A stretch of DNA of 64,000 bases, taken from assembly GCA_028868825.1 (NCBI GenBank), contig JAGWTU010000014.1:52865-116864 (forward strand), written 5' to 3'. The notes beneath the pieces were generated by a model. That model saw only the letters and a program-made list of their open reading frames with translations. It ran no database searches and had not been told where the DNA came from. Below are positions 24,610 through 33,210 of this stretch, piece after piece (positions within the stretch are counted from its first letter, which is position 1; each line of letters begins with the position of its first letter). Both the position numbers and the translations under genes were made by a program. The DNA is from Burkholderiales bacterium (GTDB lineage: Bacteria; Pseudomonadota; Gammaproteobacteria; Burkholderiales; Burkholderiaceae_C).

Positions 24610-26022
24610 ATGAAAAACGACCTGAACCCGGCCGTGCCCGCCAGCGACGGCGCCCATGCCGCGGCCCTGCTGCTCTTCCGCATCGAGAACGTGCCGTTCA
24701 CGCGCTGGCACACGAAGGCGCGGGTGATCATGGGCAGCGCGACGTTCTTCGACGCCTTCGACGCCCTGGCCCTGGCTTTCGTGCTGCCGGTGCTGGTGGG
24801 CCTGTGGCACCTCAAGCCCGCCCAGGTGGGCGTGCTGATCGCGGCGGGCTATCTCGGGCAGGTCATCGGCGCGCTCGCCTTCGGCGCGCTGGCCGAGCGC
24901 CGCGGCCGTGTGCCCAGCGTCAGCCTGGCGGTCGGCCTGATGTCGGCCATGAGCATCGTCTGCGCGCTGTCGGGCAACTTCCTGATGCTCTTCACGACGC
25001 GCTTCATCCAGGGCATAGGCGTGGGCGGCGAGGTGCCGATCGCCGCCGCCTACATCAACGAACTGTCGCAGGCCAAGGGGCGTGGCCGCTTCTTCATCCT
25101 GTACGAACTCATCTTCCCGCTGGGCCTGCTCGCCGCGGCGCAGGTCGGTGCATACGTCGTCCCGCGGTTCGGCTGGGAATACATGTTCCTGGTCGGCGGC
25201 CTTCCCGGACTGCTGATTCTCTTGTTCATCGCACGCCTGCCCGAATCGCCGCGCTGGCTGGTCTCGAAGGGGCGCTTCGACGAGGCCGAGAAGATCATAC
25301 GCACCATCGAGTCGAGCACCGACAAGCGCAGTCTCGATCCGAGCAAGCACGGGAGCGAGATCTCGATACGCGTCGAGAACCTGGCTTGCGGGCTGCGCAA
25401 TCAGAAGCGGGCCTCGTGGAAGGAACTCTTCTCGCCGGTCTACCGTCCCCGCACGCTGGCGGTCTGGTTGCTGTGGGCGACCTCCTATTTCGTGGCCAAC
25501 GGCATCAACAACTGGCTGCCGACCCTTTACAAGACGGTCTACAACATGCCGTTGCAGCAAGCCCTGCGCATGGCGTCGCTGACCAATGTGCTGAGTGTGC
25601 TGGCCGTACTGGGATGCGCGCTCCTCGTCGACCGCGTGGGGCGCCGCCGCTGGGCCGTCGCGTCGTTCGTGCTTTGCGGCGCCCTGCTCGCGGTGCTGGC
25701 CGCACTCGGGGCCAGGAGCGCCTTGTCCGTGATGATCCTGGCTTCATCGGCCTATGCGGTGATGGGCACCACGACCGTCCTGCTCTACCTCTACACGCCG
25801 GAGATCTACCCGACGCGCATGCGCGCGATCGGCACCGGACTGGCGACCTCGTGGCTGCGCGTGGCTTCGGCGACGGCGCCGGCGATCGTGGGCGTCGTGC
25901 TCACGGACTGGGGCATCGCTGCCGTGTTCGGGATGTTCGCCGTGACCAACCTGATAGGCCTGATTGCCGCGACAAGAATGATCGAAACGACCAACCGTGC
26001 GCTGGAGGATATCTCGCCGTGA
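24610..26022 (+). CDS. MFS transporter, sugar/aromatic-acid type
   Basis: A 470-residue carrier with 12 predicted helices. The loop 2-3 signature reads GALAERRGRVPS and the loop after helix 6 has PESPRWLVSKGR, a mark of the sugar/aromatic-acid porter group. The N-terminal segment VPFTRWHTKARVIMGSATFFDAFD with an acidic FFDAFD pair is also typical. The ATG at 24610 has GGAG at 24601; the tracked start at 24280 runs over the porin gene. It likely imports the substrate of the preceding hydrolase genes and is the last gene of this operon. Confidence 0.88.
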   Translation: MKNDLNPAVPASDGAHAAALLLFRIENVPFTRWHTKARVIMGSATFFDAFDALALAFVLPVLVGLWHLKPAQVGVLIAAGYLGQVIGALAFGALAERRGRVPSVSLAVGLMSAMSIVCALSGNFLMLFTTRFIQGIGVGGEVPIAAAYINELSQAKGRGRFFILYELIFPLGLLAAAQVGAYVVPRFGWEYMFLVGGLPGLLILLFIARLPESPRWLVSKGRFDEAEKIIRTIESSTDKRSLDPSKHGSEISIRVENLACGLRNQKRASWKELFSPVYRPRTLAVWLLWATSYFVANGINNWLPTLYKTVYNMPLQQALRMASLTNVLSVLAVLGCALLVDRVGRRRWAVASFVLCGALLAVLAALGARSALSVMILASSAYAVMGTTTVLLYLYTPEIYPTRMRAIGTGLATSWLRVASATAPAIVGVVLTDWGIAAVFGMFAVTNLIGLIAATRMIETTNRALEDISP

Positions 26023-26282
26023 GTCGACCTTGCCGATGGCGACTGCGGCGGCAGGCGCCATCGTGAGGTCGGCAGTGGGTGACCGCGGACGTTCGTGTCT
26101 GCCTCCGCAAAGACAGCGCAGGATCGAGACCGTTGCCGGGCCGCATGCGAGACCGGTCGCTCACCGCCGGTCGGGCCGGAGCAGTCGCCGCAAGGGCTTT
26201 CCGCTGCGCCAACGACGCCGGCGGGCTGCGGTCATGAAATCGCTACGCAGATACCGGTCCATCGGGGCCCGACCCGCTGGGA

Positions 26283-27293
26283 CTAGCGAGCGGCGATGCC
26301 CGGCAAGTCCTGGCGACAGTACCCGGCGCCCTCGCGAAGCAGCGCGGTGGCCATGCCGATCATCCGCTCGATCACCTCGCCGGCATTCGGGATGTCGTGG
26401 ATCAGGGCCACGGCCTCGCCGGCAATCACGGCGGCGGTCTCGAAGTTGCCAGCTGCGCGAGCGGCGGCATAGCGCGGACCTTCGGCGTCGATGGCGCGCA
26501 TCAGATCCAGCTCGCGCCCAGCCCAGCGCTTCAGATGGTCGTTGATCAGGCACCGCCCGGTGAAGGGCGCGGGCCACAGATTGCGGCGTGAGATATCGAA
26601 CACAACGCTGCGCAGGCTGTCGTCCCCGCCGGCTTCGACGATGCGTTGCTTGGCCGCCTGCATGCCGGCGGCCTCCACCGTTGCGTACAAGCGCGTGCCG
26701 ATCGCCACGCCCGCTGCGCCCAGCATCAGGCACGCCGCCAGCCCACGGCCGTCGGCAATGCCGCCCGCTGCCACTACGGGTACGTTGGGGCCGGCGAGGT
26801 CCACCATGGCAGGCACCAGAGCCAGAGTGCCGCGGCTGACACCATGGCCCCCGGCTTCCCCTCCCTGCGCTACAAGGATGTCGGCGCCGGCCTCGAGGGC
26901 GGCACAGGCCATCGCTTCGGTTTGAACTTGGCACACCAGCTTCGCGCCGGCAGACTTGATGCGCAATGCAAAAGGCGCCGGGTCGCCGAACGACAGCCAG
27001 ATCGCCCCGGCACCCTGCTCGAGGGCCAGGTCCAGCAGCTGCGGCCGGCGCGCCAGACTCCAGGTGATGAAGCCGACCCCGAAATCAGGCCGGCGAGCCC
27101 GGCCCGACTGCGCGAGCAAGGCGAACTCCTGCCGCAGCCAAGCCTCGTCGCCGTAGCCCCCGCCCAGGAATGCATAACCTCCGGCGTCTGTGACCGCCAA
27201 CGACAGGCGCGCGTCGGCGACGAGGTCCATGGGCGCCAAAAGGATCGGATGCTCGACGCCGAGGATCGTGTTGAGCGTGGTCCGGAGGGCCAT
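26283..27293 (-). CDS. Nitronate monooxygenase-family flavoprotein
   Basis: A 336-residue TIM-barrel FMN enzyme of the NMO/2-nitropropane dioxygenase family. It oxidises alkyl nitronates with O2; some relatives are enoyl reductases. Seen are the N-terminal PILLAPMDLVADARL block, the phosphate-binding run LVAQGGEAGGHG and VVAAGGIADGRGLAACLMLGA, and FMN phosphate residues in GVAIGTRL. The His in AGGHG matches the proposed base. The gene stands alone on the minus strand between the MFS gene and the kinase group, with intergenic gaps of 260 and 386 bases, so its physiological context is not clear. Confidence 0.88.
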   Translation of the reverse strand: MALRTTLNTILGVEHPILLAPMDLVADARLSLAVTDAGGYAFLGGGYGDEAWLRQEFALLAQSGRARRPDFGVGFITWSLARRPQLLDLALEQGAGAIWLSFGDPAPFALRIKSAGAKLVCQVQTEAMACAALEAGADILVAQGGEAGGHGVSRGTLALVPAMVDLAGPNVPVVAAGGIADGRGLAACLMLGAAGVAIGTRLYATVEAAGMQAAKQRIVEAGGDDSLRSVVFDISRRNLWPAPFTGRCLINDHLKRWAGRELDLMRAIDAEGPRYAAARAAGNFETAAVIAGEAVALIHDIPNAGEVIERMIGMATALLREGAGYCRQDLPGIAAR

Positions 27294-27679
27294 GGCGACT
27301 CCTGTCTACCGCATGAGGGTGCCAATACTTTAGATCATGACTCGCCGCGGGTTTGCCAATTCGAGAAGACTGCCGCGGTTCGCTTGCCCGAGAACCCGAC
27401 CTGGTTCCACCGCTTCCCTCCAGACCCGACGCGACGGCTGCGGGTTCGAAACACGGGATCACGGCCGCGCAGCGGAAGCGGGCATGCGGCAGGCCGCGCG
27501 GAGGCAAACGAGCCGGCATCGCTGCGCATGACGCCCGGCAGGCCGGCGCTACGGTGCAAGCGTCTCGAGACCATGGCAATGACGCGGTCAATTGCGCGAG
27601 CAATACGGAGGTCGTGGTCCGGAATCAGAATGGCCGCACTTGGCGTCCGCATCCGGGTGTGCAAGCGGGAGGCGAAACC
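27294..27679. other. Intergenic region ahead of the kinase operon
   Basis: A divergent gap between the nitronate monooxygenase gene and the first kinase gene; it must hold both promoters. A short stem ATTGC-gcga-GCAAT is at 27591-27604. ORFs running through it have weak coding character. I see no RNA gene or named site. Confidence 0.45.
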
Positions 27680-29161
27680 GTGTTCGACGGCGACGATCCA
27701 CAGGCCGGCCGCTCCTCGTTGCCGGACTCCAACCTGCTGGCGCGGGCGTTTCAGGCGGCGCCCAACGGCTTCGTCGTGATCGACGGCCAGGGTCGCATCA
27801 CCGCCGTCAACGCGGCACTCGAAACGATGTTCGGTCGCCCGCCAGGGTCGCTGCTCGGCGAGCCGGTCGAGACGCTGCTGCCCGACGCCGTGCGCGAGAT
27901 GCATCGCGGTCACCGCGCCGGGTACTTTCGCCATCCCGAGCCGCGCGCGATGGGCGCGGGCCGCATCCTTTACGGCCGCCGCGCCGACGGCCACGAGTTT
28001 CCGGTCGAGATCGGGCTCAACCCCCTGCCTTCGGCCCAGGGCCCGCTCGTGCTCGCGTCGGTCGTCGACATCAGCGAGCGCATGGCGCTGGAATGGTCGT
28101 TTCGCGGCCTTTTCGACGCTTCGCCGTTCGGCCTCGTGATCGTCGACGACGAGGGTCTGATCGCGATGGTCAACCGCGTGCTCGCCGAGTCGCTGGGATA
28201 CACGCAGGCGACGCTGGCGGGCAAGCCGCTGAGCCGGCTGCTGCCCGAGCGCTACCGCGGCCTGCACGACGGCCTGATGCAGGGCTATCACGCCAAGGCC
28301 GAAGCACGCATGATGGGTCGCGGCCGCGACCTCACGGCGCTGCACGCCGACGGCACCGAGCTGCCGGTCGAGATCGGGCTCAGTCGCGTGCGCTGGCAGG
28401 GTCGCGCGATGACGCTGGCCGCCGTGAGCGACATCAGCGTGCGCAACCACCTCGAAAAGCAGTTGCGCCAGGCCAACGCCAATCTCGAGGAGTTCACCTA
28501 CGTGGCCTCGCACGACCTGCGCTCGCCGCTGCGCGGCATCGCCGATCTCATCGACTGGGTGCGCGACGAGCTCGAGGGCCTCGACGTGCCGGTGGCGCGC
28601 CGCAACCTCGACCGCGCCAGCCTGCGCGTGCAGCGCATGGAAAGGCTGATCGACGACCTGCTGAGCTACGCCCGCGCCGGGCGCGCGGCGACCGAATTTG
28701 CCAGCGTCGACCTGACGCTGCTGCTGCGCGGCATCCTCGACATGCAGCCGCTGCCCCCAGCGATGGCGCTGGAGCTGGACATCGACGCCGAACCGTTCCT
28801 CGCCACGCCGACGCCGCTGGAGGCGACGCTGCGCAATCTGCTGGGCAACGCCGTCAAGCATCACGACCGTGCGAGCGGCCGCATCCGCGTCTCGGCCCGG
28901 CACGACGACAGGCATTGCGTCATCATGGTCGCCGACGACGGGCCCGGCATACCGGCCGGCGCGCAGGAGCGCGTCTTCAAACTGTTCCAGACGGCGGGCA
29001 ACGCCGATCGCGGCAGTTCGGGCATCGGTCTGGCGGTCGCCAAGCGGCTGGCCGAGGTGCATGGCGGCAGCATCGAGCTCGTCTCGCCGCTGTGTGACGG
29101 TCGCGGCACCTGCCTGCGCCTGCGCTGGCCCCGCTACCCGCAGCGCTCCAGCCATGAATGA
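27680..29161 (+). CDS. Soluble PAS-PAS sensor histidine kinase
   Basis: A 493-residue kinase with no transmembrane segment. PAS 1 is about residues 18-130, PAS 2 about 140-255, the dimerisation/phosphoacceptor box follows with His278 in YVASHDLRSPLRG, and the ATPase domain carries LRNLLGNAVKHHD, VADDGPGIPAG and SSGIGLAVAKRL. This arrangement is like bacteriophytochrome-type kinases without the photosensor. Start: GTG 27680 has GGGAGG seven bases upstream; the tracked ATG at 27353 adds about 109 residues of low-complexity sequence. The end overlaps the next gene by eight bases, typical of a kinase and its receiver partner. The signal sensed by the PAS domains is unknown. Confidence 0.88.
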   Translation: MFDGDDPQAGRSSLPDSNLLARAFQAAPNGFVVIDGQGRITAVNAALETMFGRPPGSLLGEPVETLLPDAVREMHRGHRAGYFRHPEPRAMGAGRILYGRRADGHEFPVEIGLNPLPSAQGPLVLASVVDISERMALEWSFRGLFDASPFGLVIVDDEGLIAMVNRVLAESLGYTQATLAGKPLSRLLPERYRGLHDGLMQGYHAKAEARMMGRGRDLTALHADGTELPVEIGLSRVRWQGRAMTLAAVSDISVRNHLEKQLRQANANLEEFTYVASHDLRSPLRGIADLIDWVRDELEGLDVPVARRNLDRASLRVQRMERLIDDLLSYARAGRAATEFASVDLTLLLRGILDMQPLPPAMALELDIDAEPFLATPTPLEATLRNLLGNAVKHHDRASGRIRVSARHDDRHCVIMVADDGPGIPAGAQERVFKLFQTAGNADRGSSGIGLAVAKRLAEVHGGSIELVSPLCDGRGTCLRLRWPRYPQRSSHE

Positions 29162-29585
29162 GCGCGGCGGCACGCTGTCGATCCTGCTCGTCGAGGACGA
29201 CGACGTCGCCGCCGAGGCGGTCGTGCGCAGCCTCGACAAGGCCGGGCTGCGCTTCCCGGTCGTCTGGGCCGAGGACGGCGAACAGGCGCTGCGCGTGCTG
29301 CGCGGCCGCGATCCGCTGCGCGAGGCGCAACGGCCGCGCGTCATCCTGCTCGACCTGAACATGCCGCGCATGGACGGTTTCGAGTTCCTGCAGCAGCTGC
29401 GCGCCGACGCCGACCTGCGCGACGACGTCGTCTTCGTGCTGACGACCTCGGACGCCGACAGGGACCGTCTGCGCGCCTACCGCGAGCACATCGCGGGGTA
29501 TATGGTGAAGGCGGCGCTGGGGCCGCAGTTCGCGCGCCTGGCGCAGCTGCTGACGACGTACCACCAGGCCGTCGAGCTCCCCTGA
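29154..29585 (+). CDS. Single-domain response regulator (Rcp1/CheY-like)
   Basis: A 143-residue receiver domain without output domain. Acidic pocket LVEDDDVAAE, phosphoacceptor Asp67 in VILLDLNMPRMDG, the Thr in VLTTSDADRDR and the Lys in YMVKAALG are all in place. The ATG at 29154 overlaps the stop of the kinase gene, and the protein ends eight bases before the hybrid kinase. It belongs to the Rcp1 group that works with soluble PAS or phytochrome kinases. It probably moves phosphoryl groups between the first kinase and a partner, perhaps the Hpt domain of the next protein. Confidence 0.9.
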   Translation: MNERGGTLSILLVEDDDVAAEAVVRSLDKAGLRFPVVWAEDGEQALRVLRGRDPLREAQRPRVILLDLNMPRMDGFEFLQQLRADADLRDDVVFVLTTSDADRDRLRAYREHIAGYMVKAALGPQFARLAQLLTTYHQAVELP

Positions 29586-29593
29586 GGCCGGCG

Positions 29594-32500
29594 ATGGACG
29601 GCACGCCGCTGCGCCTCAAGCTGCTGGTCATCGACGACGACGACGTCGACCGCGAACGCGTGCTGCGCCTGCTGGCGCGCACGACGATGACGGTGGACGC
29701 GAAGGAGGCGTCGTCGAGCGCCGCCGCGCTGGGCCTGCTGCGCGAGTACGACTTCGACTGCATCATGCTCGACAACCAGCTCGGCGACGCCAGCGGCGCC
29801 GAGCTGCTGCCGTTGATCCGCGACACGGCGCGCCAGCCCTGCCCCGTCATCATGATCACCGGCGCGGGCAGCGAGTCGCTGGCCGTGCAGTCGCTGCAGG
29901 AAGGAGCGGCCGACTACCTGACGAAGTACCGGCTGACGTCCGACACGCTGGCGCGCGCGATACGGCGCGCACTCGAACATCAGCGCATGCGGCGCGAGCT
30001 CGACGCGTTCCAGCAGCAGCTCGAGCAGCGCGTCGAGGCGCAGGCCTCGGCGATCCGCCGCAGCGAGCGCGACCTGCGCGCCATCCTCGACCACACGCCG
30101 GCCGTCATCGGCTACTGGGACGCGCAGCTGCGCAACCGCTTCGGCAACCGCGCGCACCGGCGCTGGTTCGGCGTCGACCCCGAGGCGCTGCCGGGTCGCC
30201 ACCTGCGCGACGTCATCGGCGCCGCACAGCTCGACGCCATCGGCGCCTACGTCGATGGCGCGCTGCGCGGCGAGAGCCACGGCTTCGAGCGGGTGTTCCC
30301 GGCCCCCGACGGCGTCACCTTGCGCCATGCGCAGGTCAGCCTGTACCCGGACATCGACGAGGACGGCCGCGTGCAGGGCTTCTATTCGACGATCAACGAC
30401 ATCACCGCGATCAAGCGCGCGCAGGCGCACAGCGAGGAACTGGCCGCATTCACCGAGACGCTGTTCGCACATTCGCCGGTGGGCCTGGGCGTGTTCGACC
30501 GCCGGCTGCGCTGCATCAAGCTCAATGTCGCGCTGGAGCAGCTGCTGGGCGGCGCCGCGCCCGACGTCGTCGGCGTCGCGCTCGCCGATCTGATCGCCGA
30601 CGATCCGCTGGCGCTGCGCACGACGGCCCTGGCCACGCTGGCCGACGGCCAGACGCGGCGCTTGGCGCCCGACCTCGCGACCGTCTTCGGGCGGCGCCTG
30701 ATGGCCGACTGCACCTGGGTCCGGTTCGAGCGCGACGGGCAGCACCAGTTGCTGCTCGCGGCCGAGGACATGACCGAGCGGCAGCACATCCACGACGCGC
30801 TCGTCGATGCGCGCAACGCCGCCGACCAGGCCACGCAGGCCAAGAGCGCCTTCCTCGCCAACATGAGCCACGAGATCCGCACGCCGATGAGCGCGATCCT
30901 CGGCCTGACGCACCTGCTCGCGCGCGACACCGGCGACGAGGTCCAGCGCGAGCGGCTGCGCATGATCGACGGCGCCGCCAGGCACCTGCTGCAGGTCATC
31001 AACGACATCCTCGACCTGTCGAAGATCGAGGCCGGCAAGCTCAGGCTCGAATTCGCCGAAATCGCGCGCGACGCACTGCTGACGCGCGCACTGGACATGG
31101 TCAGCGACGCGGCCGGCGCCAAGGGGCTCGAGCTGATCGTCGACGCCGATCGCCTGCCGGCGTGCATGCGGGGTGACTTCAAGCATCTGGCGCAGGCGCT
31201 GATCAACCTGCTGGCCAACGCCGTCAAGTTCACCGAGCGGGGCTGGGTCAGGCTGCGTGGCGAGGTGTTGGCCGCCGAAGGCGAGCGGCTGCAGCTGCGT
31301 TTCGAGGTGCGCGACACCGGCATCGGCATCGCCGCCGATCGCCTGGCGGCCGTGTTCAGCGCTTTCGAGCAGGCCGACAGCTCGACGACGCGGCGCCATG
31401 GCGGCACCGGACTGGGGCTGGCGCTGACCCGCCATATCGCCGAACTGATGGGCGGGCAGGCCGGCGTCGAGAGCGAGCCCGGTGTCGGCAGCAGTTTCTG
31501 GTTCACGGCCTGGGTCGGCCGCGGCCCGGACAACGCCGAAGTCGAATTGCGGGCGGCGTTGCCCGGCATGCGCGCGCTGCTCGTCGACGATCTGCCCGAA
31601 GCCCTCCAGGTGATGGCCGACAGCCTGCGGCTGTTCGGGCTCGAAGTCGACGCCCAGCCCGGCCCCGACGCCGCGCTGGCCCGCGTCGACGCGGCGCTGG
31701 CCGCAGGCCAGCGCTACGACCTGATGCTGATCGATTGGCGCATGGAGACCATGGACGGCATCGCGACGCTGCAGGCGCTGCGGGCGAGGCTGGCCGACGC
31801 CCTGCCGCCGACGATCCTGCTGGGCTCGCACGGTGAGGCCGACCTGACGAAGCGGGCGCTCGCGGCCGGCTTCCTCGCCGTGCTGCCCAAGCCCTACACG
31901 CTCTCGGCTTTGCATGACGCGTTGATGCGCGTGCTGCAGCGCTCGGCGCTCGTCCCGGCGGCGGTCCCGGCGCCCGCGTCCGGCGCCGAGTCGGAACTGC
32001 GTCGCCATCACCGGGGCCAGCGCGTGCTGCTGGCCGAGGACAACGCCATCAACCAGCTCGTCGCGCACGAAATCCTCGTCTCGGTGGGGCTCGACGTGAC
32101 GATCGCAGGCGATGGCGCGGCCGCCGTCGAACTGGCCTCGAGCGAGGACTTCGACCTCGTGCTGATGGACATGCAGATGCCCGAAATGGACGGCATCGAT
32201 GCCACGCGCGCGATCCGTGCCCACGGCGGGCGGCTGCCGATCGTCGCGATGACGGCGAACGCCTTCGAATCGGACCGCCAGGCCTGCCTCGACGCGGGCA
32301 TGAACGACCATGTCGCCAAGCCTGTCGACCCGGCACGCCTCTACGCCACGCTGCTGCGCTGGCTGCCGCGGCGGCACGACGTGGCACCGGCGGGGTCGCA
32401 TGGGCCGGCCGAGCCGGTGCCGCTGACGCAGCGACTGGCCGGCTTGCCGCAGGTCGATCTCGAGCAGGCGCTGCATTTCGTAGGTGGCAGCACCGCCGCG

Positions 32501-32806
32501 CTGGAGACCGTGATGCGCGGATTCGTCAGAAGCTATGGTGCCGGACTGCCCCAATTGCTGGGCTCACCACCGCACGGCCATGGCGCGGCCTGGCGCGAGA
32601 CCTGTCATTCGGTGCGCGGTGCCTGCGCCGTGATCGGCGCCAAGGCCCTGGGCCAGGCCTTCGCCGACATCGAGCGACGGCTCGGCGACGGCACCGAGCC
32701 GGCCGACCTGGGGCCGCAGCTCGTGCCACTGCACGAGGCGCTGATCGCGCTGGCCCGGCAGATCGAGTCGGCCTTGCCGGGCGCGGCACGAGACGCGACC
32801 GAGTGA
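29594..32806 (+). CDS. Hybrid sensor kinase REC-PAS-PAS-HisKA-HATPase-REC-REC-Hpt
   Basis: A 1070-residue multidomain kinase without transmembrane helices. In order: REC 1 (residues 8-125, Asp60 in CIMLDNQLGD), a coiled coil (about 130-160), PAS 1 and PAS 2 (to about 400), the phosphoacceptor His426 in NMSHEIRTPM, an ATPase domain with GGTGLGLALTRHIAELMGG, REC 2 (Asp714 in LMLIDWRME), REC 3 (Asp859 in LVLMDMQMPEMDG) and Hpt (His1005 in CHSVRGACAVIGA). REC 2 keeps the Asp but has a less regular acidic pocket (LLVDDLPEAL). An N-terminal receiver implies that it also accepts signal from another kinase, most simply the neighbouring one. The output target is not encoded here. Confidence 0.92.
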   Translation: MDGTPLRLKLLVIDDDDVDRERVLRLLARTTMTVDAKEASSSAAALGLLREYDFDCIMLDNQLGDASGAELLPLIRDTARQPCPVIMITGAGSESLAVQSLQEGAADYLTKYRLTSDTLARAIRRALEHQRMRRELDAFQQQLEQRVEAQASAIRRSERDLRAILDHTPAVIGYWDAQLRNRFGNRAHRRWFGVDPEALPGRHLRDVIGAAQLDAIGAYVDGALRGESHGFERVFPAPDGVTLRHAQVSLYPDIDEDGRVQGFYSTINDITAIKRAQAHSEELAAFTETLFAHSPVGLGVFDRRLRCIKLNVALEQLLGGAAPDVVGVALADLIADDPLALRTTALATLADGQTRRLAPDLATVFGRRLMADCTWVRFERDGQHQLLLAAEDMTERQHIHDALVDARNAADQATQAKSAFLANMSHEIRTPMSAILGLTHLLARDTGDEVQRERLRMIDGAARHLLQVINDILDLSKIEAGKLRLEFAEIARDALLTRALDMVSDAAGAKGLELIVDADRLPACMRGDFKHLAQALINLLANAVKFTERGWVRLRGEVLAAEGERLQLRFEVRDTGIGIAADRLAAVFSAFEQADSSTTRRHGGTGLGLALTRHIAELMGGQAGVESEPGVGSSFWFTAWVGRGPDNAEVELRAALPGMRALLVDDLPEALQVMADSLRLFGLEVDAQPGPDAALARVDAALAAGQRYDLMLIDWRMETMDGIATLQALRARLADALPPTILLGSHGEADLTKRALAAGFLAVLPKPYTLSALHDALMRVLQRSALVPAAVPAPASGAESELRRHHRGQRVLLAEDNAINQLVAHEILVSVGLDVTIAGDGAAAVELASSEDFDLVLMDMQMPEMDGIDATRAIRAHGGRLPIVAMTANAFESDRQACLDAGMNDHVAKPVDPARLYATLLRWLPRRHDVAPAGSHGPAEPVPLTQRLAGLPQVDLEQALHFVGGSTAALETVMRGFVRSYGAGLPQLLGSPPHGHGAAWRETCHSVRGACAVIGAKALGQAFADIERRLGDGTEPADLGPQLVPLHEALIALARQIESALPGAARDATE

Positions 32807-33018
32807 GGGCGGGCGCGAGTTCCAGCGGGCGCAAACCGTGGCGGCGCTCCAGGAAGCAGGCCACCGGCTGAGGGTGCGGCAGGGCGGGTGTCACCCGGAT
32901 GGCGCTACCGTCGGGCATCTTCAGCTGCATGCCATCTTCAATCGCCCTCGAAACCGGCACACGCGGAAGACGAGGCAATTTTGGTTCGTCTCTGCTATCG
33001 CAGAAACACCCGTCAATC
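32807..33018. other. Intergenic region left of the att site
   Basis: No plus-strand gene is seen. On the minus strand a short frame reads MQLKMPDGSAIRVTPALP and shows fair codon bias, but it continues antisense into the kinase gene and has no recognised family. It may be a small gene end; I do not call it. Confidence 0.4.
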
Positions 33019-33063
33019 TGGTAGGCCGTGTTGGACTTGAACCATCGACCAAAGGATTATGAG
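33019..33063 (-). repeat. att site: 3' portion of a tRNA (CAU anticodon type)
   Basis: The minus strand from 33063 to 33019 begins CTCATAATCCTTTGGTCGA, runs through GGTTCAAGTCC and ends GGCCTACCA. This is the anticodon loop (CTCATAA), variable loop, T arm and acceptor end with CCA of a tRNA resembling bacterial Ile2/Met(CAU). The 5' half (no TAGCTCAG block) is missing, and the T stem has one mispair, so it is not a working tRNA. An integrase gene starts 148 bases away. This is the usual trace left by integration into a tRNA 3' end; the intact tRNA should be at the other end of the element. Confidence 0.7.
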
Positions 33064-33170
33064 ACCTTCAGATCGGGATTTCCTGATACATCCAGAGACG
33101 ATCGAGTCGATATAAATCAACAACTTGCGTCCCACTACGTCCATCAGGGTCTCTTAGCATCCAGCCCGAA

Positions 33171-33192
33171 ACTGGCACCAGACTGGCACCAG
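33171..33192 (+). repeat. Tandem 11-bp repeat before the integrase gene
   Basis: ACTGGCACCAG occurs twice head to tail (33171-33181 and 33182-33192), directly ahead of the integrase ribosome binding site GGAGG. Short direct repeats between att and int often serve as arm-type sites for the integrase or its excisionase. Each unit also contains the self-complementary core CTGG..CCAG. Confidence 0.5.
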
Positions 33193-33210
33193 CAAGACTG
33201 GAGGACTCGA

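Noticed and set aside
29477-32554. Minus-strand ORF of 1025 residues
   Set aside because: It is the antisense shadow of the hybrid kinase; low-complexity Arg/His/Gln-rich translation, no motifs, while the plus frame has complete domains.
32526-32978. Minus-strand ORF with MQLKMPDGSAIRVTPALP
   Set aside because: Some codon bias in the first part, but it continues antisense into the hybrid kinase gene and has no recognised family or partner.
33019-33063. Functional tRNA gene
   Set aside because: Only the 3' part is present; no D arm or 5' acceptor strand upstream, and the T stem has a mismatch.
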